From contig CAMODS010000088.1 of the NCBI GenBank assembly GCA_946611525.1, positions 1-5,984 on the forward strand: a DNA stretch of 5,984 bases, given 5' to 3'. The number at the start of each line of letters is the position of its first letter. Within the stretch, counting starts at the first letter, position 1. The notes beneath the pieces were generated by a model that was not told the DNA's origin, did not search any database, and saw only the letters and a list, made by a program, of their open reading frames with translations. Both the position numbers and the translations under genes were made by a program. Source of the DNA: an uncultured Lachnospiraceae bacterium (GTDB lineage Bacteria; Bacillota; Clostridia; Lachnospirales; Lachnospiraceae). This document shows, piece by piece, positions 1-4,824 of the stretch.

Positions 1-273
1 CACAGGTAAGTTGCCTCCCAATACTATATCTGCATCCAGTTTAATGTGAATATCACTTATGGGATTCGTGGGCCATACTGATTGAAGCTCGTTCCAGTTG
101 CTAACAATGTACGGATCTGAAGCCGTACCGCTGCCGCCGGCGGCCTTCACCGTCCCCAGTGAAGCCACGCTGCCATCCAATGCGCCCACGGTGATCAGGG
201 CCATAATAAGTACATAGGCAAAAAATACTACGCCTTTAGTTTTTATCCGTTTTTTCCTTCTGCTCATCTTCAT
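1..273 (-). CDS. Secreted surface protein, N-terminal fragment (beta-helix/adhesin-like), cut by window edge
   Basis: Ninety-one codons stay open from an ATG at 273 to the left edge, so the C-terminal part is missing. The start has a good ribosome site (AAGGAG at 286-281, 7 nt spacer); a second ATG two codons later is less well spaced. Residues 2-13 are very basic (SRRKKRIKTK) and residues 15-32 form one hydrophobic helix, giving a signal peptide with possible cleavage near VKA-A (43-45). After it comes GGSGTASDPYIVSNWNELQS (46-65). This resembles the G-x-G-T-x-x-D-P-Y-x-I segment seen at the mature N-terminus of many secreted beta-helix, GLUG-type or polysaccharide-acting proteins of Firmicutes. 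That places it outside the membrane, but the enzymatic or adhesive role cannot be told from this fragment. It is separated from the upstream STAS gene by a terminator and probably has its own promoter. Confidence 0.72.
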   Translation of the reverse strand, partial: MKMSRRKKRIKTKGVVFFAYVLIMALITVGALDGSVASLGTVKAAGGSGTASDPYIVSNWNELQSVWPTNPISDIHIKLDADIVLGGNLPV

Positions 274-316
274 ATCAGGTCTCCTTCAGTTGCAGGCAGT
301 TGATCCATCACCTATG

Positions 317-322
317 ACTATA
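317..322 (-). promoter_or_regulatory. Candidate -10 element for the secreted-protein gene
   Basis: The minus strand reads TATAGT here, one base from the TATAAT consensus, and lies downstream of the terminator and 44 bp upstream of the start codon at 273. A -35 at normal spacing would fall near 340-345, where no good TTGACA match is visible. The tandem repeat at 333-354 covers that position instead, which would suit an activator-dependent promoter. This is a weak call based on eye-matching only. Confidence 0.3.
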
Positions 323-332
323 CATATCCCGT

Positions 333-354
333 ATTACACAAACATTACACAACG
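333..354 (-). repeat. Tandem 11-bp direct repeat, possible operator
   Basis: On the plus strand, ATTACACAAAC (333-343) is followed at once by ATTACACAACG (344-354). Nine consecutive bases, TTGTGTAAT on the minus strand, are identical in both copies. The period of 11 bp is about one helical turn, so two protein subunits could bind the same DNA face. It sits between the terminator at 397-425 and the gene starting at 273, over the expected -35 region. I do not recognise it as the site of any known regulator. Confidence 0.4.
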
Positions 355-396
355 TAAGGCAAAACAGCAAATGATCCTTATTCTTTATATCGGAAG

Positions 397-425
397 AAAA
401 AAGAAGACAGGTAACCGCCCTGTCT
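397..425 (-). terminator. Rho-independent terminator after the STAS gene
   Basis: On the minus strand, AGACAGG (425-419) and CCTGTCT (411-405) form a perfect 7-bp stem around a 7-nt loop, followed by TCTTTTTT (404-397). It begins 9 bp past the STAS stop codon and should end the cyclase-STAS transcript. The rest of the gap from 274 to 434 holds the repeat and weak promoter described separately and no gene. Confidence 0.85.
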
Positions 426-434
426 CCCTATTTT

Positions 435-734
435 TTATTCAATATCCAAAAAGTCAGTAAATCCGGTTTCCGAAAGAATGTCCATGAATACATCATTTAC
501 GTTTTTGAGCACCATGCGACCATCCTTTTCCTCCAGGACCTGATATGCGCCAAGGATGACCCTGAGTCCCGCAGATGAAGTGTAGGGGCAATCCTTCAGA
601 TCAAAATGCACCTCCATCACATCATCAAGCTGTCCCTCCAGCTCCGCCTTGAGCTGGGGCGCCGTCTTTATATCAAGCTCTCCCGATATGGCAACGTTTA
701 GTACATCCCCGTTCTTTTCCTTTGTAACTGTCAT
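435..734 (-). CDS. STAS-domain protein, anti-sigma factor antagonist type (SpoIIAA-like)
   Basis: This is a 99-residue, single-domain cytoplasmic STAS protein, the usual length for the SpoIIAA/RsbV class. The N-terminal strand pair shows V-A-I-S-G-E-L-D (14-21). The phosphorylation loop reads YTSSAGLRVIL (51-61), matching the D-S-S-G-L region of SpoIIAA; by that alignment Ser54 is the phospho-acceptor and Ser53 replaces the Asp. Members bind an HATPase_c-type kinase/anti-sigma factor when unphosphorylated and are reset by a PP2C phosphatase. Neither partner is encoded in this window. The ATG (734-732) overlaps the TGA of the upstream cyclase gene as ATGA. With its own AGGAG site and 7-nt spacer, this points to translational coupling and shared function. 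The target may therefore be the cyclase rather than a sigma factor, but that is inference. A terminator follows directly. Confidence 0.88.
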   Translation of the reverse strand: MTVTKEKNGDVLNVAISGELDIKTAPQLKAELEGQLDDVMEVHFDLKDCPYTSSAGLRVILGAYQVLEEKDGRMVLKNVNDVFMDILSETGFTDFLDIE

Positions 735-2749
735 AAAATCTCTCCTTTCAGCCTTTGCTTATCCTCATACATCTCTTTGTCTGCCCGCTCAAATATATCC
801 GAAACAAAGCTGTCAGTCTCAGGATTATATTCTGCCATACCTGCGGCTAAGATCACACCCTTGCCTTCCCTCTTGTTGGCAAGCATCTGGCCACGTAATT
901 TTTCCATCAGTTCGTACCTGGCTTCATAGTCATTCCCTCGCAGGAAAACTGCAAACTCGTCACCGCCCACTCTGAATACGGGACTGTGAACAAAAATGTC
1001 ACACAAAATCTGTGATGTCTCCTTGATGTACTCATCTCCTGCGGTATGTCCCAAGGTATCATTTATCTGCTTGAGATTGTTGGTGTCACATACGACAAGC
1101 GCAAAGGACAGGTAATCCATGCCCCTATCCATATTTTCCTGAACACTTTCTTCCAGCTCTTTGTATGCCGTCTTATTCTTTACTCCGGTGAGCTCATCAC
1201 GTCTTGCCAGCGCTTTTTCAGCTTTAAGCTCCCTGAAATGCTGTTTTTCTTTTCGGATCTCTTTATCAACATTTTCTATACCTATGATAAAGTGGGTTCC
1301 ATCACTGCTTTTACGAACCGTCATCCTGACATATTCAAGTCTGCCGGACACCATGATGCGGTAATCCATACTCCGGCGTTTGCGACTCTCCATTGCAGAG
1401 ATCATGCTGTCCTTATCCAAAAAATCTGTCACCTGCTCGCAATCCTGTCCATATACGATTCGAGGCAATTTATCAATAGCTTCTGAAAAGAAATCTTTGC
1501 CGGAATCATTGATCTCTAACTGACCGTATATGTTGTTGACCTGATAAGAGACATAGGATGAATCATCAATATTTACATAGTAGATATCATCATAGTTTGA
1601 AGCCAGACTCTCAGCGATCTGACCAAATGTAATGGTCTTCTTCTGGTTTTCCTTTTGTTGTTTTTCTGCCATAAGCTCATCTTCTATATCCTTCTCATAG
1701 AAGATAAGAAACTGGTCATTGCTTTCACGCATCACGGTAAACAGGAAAAACCTGGGCTTTCCATCCACCATAACCCTGTATTTAAATGAAAAAGAACGCC
1801 TACTTTCCAGATTCTTTAACATTGACTCTTTGTCGTAAAAGCTTTTTGCGTATTCCTGATCGTCAGGATAAACACAATCGTCAATGCTTTCTATTGCCTC
1901 CCTGAAGAAATCCCTGCCTGTCGCGTTTGCATTCAGAGAAGAATACTTCTGGCTTTCGGCAAATGTAAGATACTCTCCCGTTGCTATTTCAATGTAAAAT
2001 ATGACTTCATAATCCTCCGCCATGGCCGCGGAAATATTGTCATGTATCTCCTTTTCCTTTTTTTCACCGGATTGCACGAAGGAATGCACCAGGCATATTC
2101 CGAGCATAAGCCCCACTGAATAAGACGGAAGAAAGGCATATATTATCTGGAATACCAAAAACAACCCCAGCACTATGCTTGTAACCGCCACAGCATGGTA
2201 TCTAAACCTTTGGCGCCCTGCAGTTCTGTTTGCAACGTGGAGCATATATAGGGTAATAACGACATAGAATACTATCTGGAGTATAAAAGATACGTTCCTT
2301 CCGACTTCTCCGATGTATTCATGGGCGTCATTAAAGGAAAACATAAACTGGTAAAAATGGTTGAGCATAAGACAAACAATGCCTATGCTAACCATTACCC
2401 ACACTCCATATAGCAGCAACTTACTGCTGCGACGTCCACTCTTGTCCAGATATGCGACTATAAACCGCGTCCAGGTCAGCATGGTCAAAAGCATGAAGAT
2501 AAAATAAAAAACCGTAAAGGAATAAGTGAAGGGGAATATCCCGGGGATGTCCCTGTACTCGTACAAAACTCCCCACATCATATCCACAATAAAGTAGCAA
2601 TTCGCAGTCAATAAAAACCAGTTGTAGCGAATGAACGCCAACTTTTGTTTATCCGGATCCTTTGCAAAAAATCCATTATTCCTGACCGATTCCCAGTTAA
2701 GGATTACATTCATCAACAGCATTGATGCCGGCCCCATTGAATACAACAT
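731..2749 (-). CDS. Membrane-bound diguanylate cyclase with tandem PAS-like domains and C-terminal GGDEF
   Basis: This 672-residue protein is predicted to join two GTP into cyclic di-GMP at the inner face of the membrane. The N-terminal third has six clear hydrophobic helices (about 41-62, 72-98, 111-130, 153-173, 184-206, 209-225), and residues 1-18 may add a seventh. Two similar PAS-like sensor domains follow (about 245-362 and 381-495), each leading into a charged linker helix. The GGDEF domain runs from about 510 to 670: DELTG at 518-522, Mg site Asp555, substrate residues Asn563 and Asp572, and GGDEF at 595-599. Their spacing matches PleD, so it should be active. The PleD inhibitory RxxD is replaced by Phe586 to Ser589, so this product-inhibition site is absent. 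The ligand sensed is unknown. The gene follows an imperfect terminator and a leader hairpin, and overlaps the STAS gene by 4 bp. Confidence 0.9.
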   Translation of the reverse strand: MLYSMGPASMLLMNVILNWESVRNNGFFAKDPDKQKLAFIRYNWFLLTANCYFIVDMMWGVLYEYRDIPGIFPFTYSFTVFYFIFMLLTMLTWTRFIVAYLDKSGRRSSKLLLYGVWVMVSIGIVCLMLNHFYQFMFSFNDAHEYIGEVGRNVSFILQIVFYVVITLYMLHVANRTAGRQRFRYHAVAVTSIVLGLFLVFQIIYAFLPSYSVGLMLGICLVHSFVQSGEKKEKEIHDNISAAMAEDYEVIFYIEIATGEYLTFAESQKYSSLNANATGRDFFREAIESIDDCVYPDDQEYAKSFYDKESMLKNLESRRSFSFKYRVMVDGKPRFFLFTVMRESNDQFLIFYEKDIEDELMAEKQQKENQKKTITFGQIAESLASNYDDIYYVNIDDSSYVSYQVNNIYGQLEINDSGKDFFSEAIDKLPRIVYGQDCEQVTDFLDKDSMISAMESRKRRSMDYRIMVSGRLEYVRMTVRKSSDGTHFIIGIENVDKEIRKEKQHFRELKAEKALARRDELTGVKNKTAYKELEESVQENMDRGMDYLSFALVVCDTNNLKQINDTLGHTAGDEYIKETSQILCDIFVHSPVFRVGGDEFAVFLRGNDYEARYELMEKLRGQMLANKREGKGVILAAGMAEYNPETDSFVSDIFERADKEMYEDKQRLKGEIL

Positions 2750-2760
2750 TAGTTCCGTTT

Positions 2761-2765
2761 CCTCC
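2761..2765 (-). promoter_or_regulatory. Ribosome binding site of the diguanylate cyclase gene
   Basis: GGAGG on the minus strand lies 11 nt before the ATG at 2749. The spacing is slightly long. However, an in-frame TAA lies 8 codons upstream of that ATG with no other usual start codon in between, so this is the most likely start. Confidence 0.65.
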
Positions 2766-2772
2766 GTATGTT

Positions 2773-2798
2773 ACAGATCAGTTCCCGACTGATCCTGT
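2773..2798 (-). other. Inverted repeat/hairpin in the leader of the cyclase gene
   Basis: GATCAGT (2794-2788) and ACTGATC (2782-2776) are perfect complements around the 5-nt loop CGGGA. ACA and TGT extend the stem by three pairs beyond a single bulged base at 2795. It ends 7 bp before the GGAGG site. No T-tract follows, so it is not a terminator. It could be an operator for a dimeric regulator or an mRNA hairpin tuning translation. It does not look like a c-di-GMP (GEMM) riboswitch, which needs a much longer conserved fold. Confidence 0.5.
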
Positions 2799-2829
2799 CT
2801 CTCACCCTGTAATCCCCCTCAAACATTTT

Positions 2830-2859
2830 ATTAAAAGCGCGCCATAAATGGCGCGCTTT
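2830..2859 (-). terminator. Hairpin terminator after the glgP-pilB-small-ORF unit
   Basis: AAAGCGCGCCA (2859-2849) pairs perfectly with TGGCGCGCTTT (2844-2834) around a TTTA loop, giving an 11-bp GC-rich stem that starts 12 bp past the stop of the 61-residue gene. The downstream tract is short (TTTT, then AATAAAA), so termination may be incomplete. Some read-through into the cyclase gene is possible. I see no convincing promoter in the remaining part of the gap (2750-2829). Confidence 0.75.
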
Positions 2860-2871
2860 AAGAAAGACCGT

Positions 2872-3057
2872 CTACATAAGTCCTGCAGTCTTGACCTTTT
2901 CGAGCTCATTATCACTGATATACGCTTCGTAAACTCCGTTTTCTGTTCTAAAGTCCACATCCCTTTCAAGGACAGTCTGAACTTTCCCTTCATATATCAT
3001 GGAGTCCTCCTCCGGCTTATTTAAAGCTTTCCAATCAAGGTTCTCATTAAATGTCAT
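2872..3057 (-). CDS. Small acidic protein of unknown function
   Basis: I do not recognise this 61-residue protein. It is taken as real because the ATG at 3057 has an excellent AGGAGG site (3071-3066) with an 8-nt spacer, sits 30 bp after the ATPase stop, and is followed directly by a terminator that closes the transcript. It is soluble and acidic (14 Asp/Glu against 7 Lys/Arg), has no membrane segment, signal peptide or cysteine, and ends in Leu-Met. The last third (DNELEKVKTAG, 49-59) looks helical. Position suggests co-expression with the PilB-like ATPase, perhaps as an accessory or regulator, but nothing in the sequence proves it. A second in-frame ATG (codon 20, at 3000) also has a strong GGAGG upstream and could give a 42-residue form. 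Confidence 0.6.
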   Translation of the reverse strand: MTFNENLDWKALNKPEEDSMIYEGKVQTVLERDVDFRTENGVYEAYISDNELEKVKTAGLM

Positions 3058-3065
3058 GATCTGTC

Positions 3066-3071
3066 CCTCCT
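3066..3071 (-). promoter_or_regulatory. Ribosome binding site of the 61-residue gene
   Basis: AGGAGG, a full consensus match on the minus strand, is placed 8 nt before the ATG at 3057. It fixes the start of this small gene and is the main reason to believe the gene is translated. Confidence 0.75.
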
Positions 3072-3087
3072 TTTTACGATCAAATTG

Positions 3088-4797
3088 TTAGTCTTCTTCA
3101 TTGGTGATACGCATCACTTCTTCAACGGATGTGGTGCCGTCCAGCATAAGACGTATAGCATTTTCACGCATGGATACAAATCCGGTCTTGCTGTCGTGGA
3201 GTGCATCCTCTATATCCTGACGGCGTGCTCCATCTGATATGAGTTCACGCACAACCTTTGACATGGGAAGCATCTCAAAGATAGCTGCACGTCCACGATA
3301 TCCTGTATTAAAACAATTCGGACATCCGGTACCGCGGTAAAACTTCTGCCCCGGCTTTCTCGGCAGTCTCAGATCCTCCAGCTCCTCATCGGTGGGATCG
3401 TAGGCTTGCTTGCACTCCGGACAAATGCGCCGCACCAGTCTCTGGGAGATGATACCCCTCAGTGCGGATGCCGTCATATATGGCTCTACTCCGATATCAT
3501 TGAGTCGCTCTATGGTGCCCACAGCATCATTGGTATGTATGGTAGACAAAACCAGACGTCCGGTAATAGCGGCTCTCATGGCTATGGTAGCAGTCTCACC
3601 ATCTCGGATCTCACCTACAGCCACAATATCCGGATCCTGTCGAAGTATCGCTCGAAGTCCGGCCGCAAAGGTCATTCCCGTCTTTTCGTTTATCTGAACC
3701 TGGTTGACCCCGTCTACATTGTACTCTACGGGATCCTCCAATGTCACAAGATTGACCTCCGGCTTATTAAGCTCGTTTATCATGGCGTACATGGTGGTGG
3801 TCTTACCTGATCCGGTAGGTCCTACCAAAAGGAGCACTCCTGAATGCCAACCCAAAAGCTTGTCAAATATCTCCTCGTCCCTTCCGGTAAGTCCCACTTT
3901 TTCCTTTGTAACTCTACCGTCAGACTTGTCCAATAGTCTGGCAACTATCTTTTCTCCGTAAACTGTGGGAAGAGTGGATACACGAAGATCGATATCCTTT
4001 CCCTTTACCCGGACATTGAAACGACCGTCCTGAGGTATACGTTTTTCCGATGTGTCCAGTCCCGACATGACCTTGATACGTGAAATCACGGATGCCTGAA
4101 GGTCCTTCGGCACCGTAAGGATCTCACGCATGATGCCGTCGATACGCATCCTGACGTAGAGATTTTCCTCTCTGGGCTCAAGATGGATATCACTGGCACG
4201 CTCATCCACGGAACGCTCTATGATGGAGTTGACCAGACGGATGGTGGGAGCATTGTTAACTGAGTCATCTCCCAAAACATTGGTGACAAACGCCTGGTTG
4301 TCCGGTACCACCGTATCCCCGTTTGCTGCTGATTCACGCTTCATCTCCTCGATGGCACGGGCAGCTCCCTCGTTTCCGTAAAGGATCTGGATGGCGTAGT
4401 CCACTGCAGAAGCCCTGGCAACCACAGGCTTAACCTTTTTCCTGGATGATTTTTTAACATCCTCTATGGCATAGAAATTCAGAGGATCGCTCATGGCCAA
4501 AATCAGTTCATCCCTTACCACCTGGATAGGAACTACCATATACTGTTTGGCTATAGACTTCGGGACGGTCTGTGCCATCTCCACCGGGATCTTTATCTTG
4601 GTAAGATCCACGTAATCAATACCCAGCTGCATGGTCAGGGCGTCGATGAGCTCGTCCTCGGATATGATCTCGTTATCAATGAGCACCGTACCCAAGCGGT
4701 CCTTGGAACCCTTTTGAAGTTCAAGGGCGCGGTTAAGCTGCTCTTCATTAATTGTGCCAGCGTCTATTAATAATTCACCAAGTCTCTTATAAGCCAT
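3088..4797 (-). CDS. pilB: PilB/GspE-family assembly ATPase with N-terminal MshEN (c-di-GMP-binding type) domain
   Basis: This complete 569-residue ATPase would power assembly of type IV pili or a type II-like pseudopilus as a cytoplasmic hexamer at the membrane base. Residues 5-57 hold two MshEN motifs: RLG at 5-7 through Gln28, a 5-residue spacer, then RLG at 34-36 through Gln57. The core has the Asp box (200-208, RASDIHLEP), Walker A GPTGSGKTT (326-334) with Lys332, Walker B ending in Glu396, and the His box STIHTND (418-424). The CPEC/CPNC cysteines (459, 462, 492, 495) are typical zinc ligands that separate PilB/GspE from PilT. All key residues are present. The ATG has AGAGGG 5 nt upstream. 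It lies 27 bp after glgP and 30 bp before a small gene. No pilC, pilT or pilin gene is nearby, so the choice between pilB and gspE rests on family likeness. Confidence 0.92.
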   Translation of the reverse strand: MAYKRLGELLIDAGTINEEQLNRALELQKGSKDRLGTVLIDNEIISEDELIDALTMQLGIDYVDLTKIKIPVEMAQTVPKSIAKQYMVVPIQVVRDELILAMSDPLNFYAIEDVKKSSRKKVKPVVARASAVDYAIQILYGNEGAARAIEEMKRESAANGDTVVPDNQAFVTNVLGDDSVNNAPTIRLVNSIIERSVDERASDIHLEPREENLYVRMRIDGIMREILTVPKDLQASVISRIKVMSGLDTSEKRIPQDGRFNVRVKGKDIDLRVSTLPTVYGEKIVARLLDKSDGRVTKEKVGLTGRDEEIFDKLLGWHSGVLLLVGPTGSGKTTTMYAMINELNKPEVNLVTLEDPVEYNVDGVNQVQINEKTGMTFAAGLRAILRQDPDIVAVGEIRDGETATIAMRAAITGRLVLSTIHTNDAVGTIERLNDIGVEPYMTASALRGIISQRLVRRICPECKQAYDPTDEELEDLRLPRKPGQKFYRGTGCPNCFNTGYRGRAAIFEMLPMSKVVRELISDGARRQDIEDALHDSKTGFVSMRENAIRLMLDGTTSVEEVMRITNEED

Positions 4798-4802
4798 GTT
4801 TT

Positions 4803-4808
4803 CCCTCT
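4803..4808 (-). promoter_or_regulatory. Ribosome binding site of the pilB-like gene
   Basis: AGAGGG on the minus strand with a 5-nt spacer precedes the ATG at 4797. It lies in the 27-bp gap after glgP, which holds no visible terminator, so co-transcription with glgP is likely. Confidence 0.6.
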
Positions 4809-4824
4809 TTTTTGTCCATCTGAG

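Noticed and set aside
190..273. The first gene as a type IV prepilin
   Set aside because: A Lys-Gly followed by a hydrophobic stretch is present, but the Glu at +5 and the usual F-T-L-I-E pattern are absent. A normal signal peptide with AxA-like cleavage fits better.
649..1486. Open frames on the plus strand at 649-975, 1046-1486 and 1161-1364
   Set aside because: They lie wholly antisense to the cyclase and STAS genes, give low-complexity or unrecognisable proteins, and lack ribosome sites.
2750..2871. A c-di-GMP riboswitch in front of the cyclase gene
   Set aside because: The gap holds one terminator and one short hairpin. There is no room for, and no sign of, the conserved GEMM fold.
2802..2993. 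A 63-codon minus-strand frame overlapping the small gene
   Set aside because: It reads through both arms of the terminator hairpin and its sequence is rich in Lys/Arg with no family likeness. The overlapping frame at 2872-3057 has the better start.
3406..3961. Open frames on the plus strand at 3406-3810, 3410-3697 and 3704-3961
   Set aside because: They are antisense to the strongly conserved ATPase core, including Walker A and B, so they are by-products of that coding sequence.
4787..4819. A 10-codon minus-strand mini-ORF overlapping the start of the pilB-like gene, as a possible leader peptide
   Set aside because: It has no ribosome site of its own and its sequence (MDKKEGKHGL) looks like chance.
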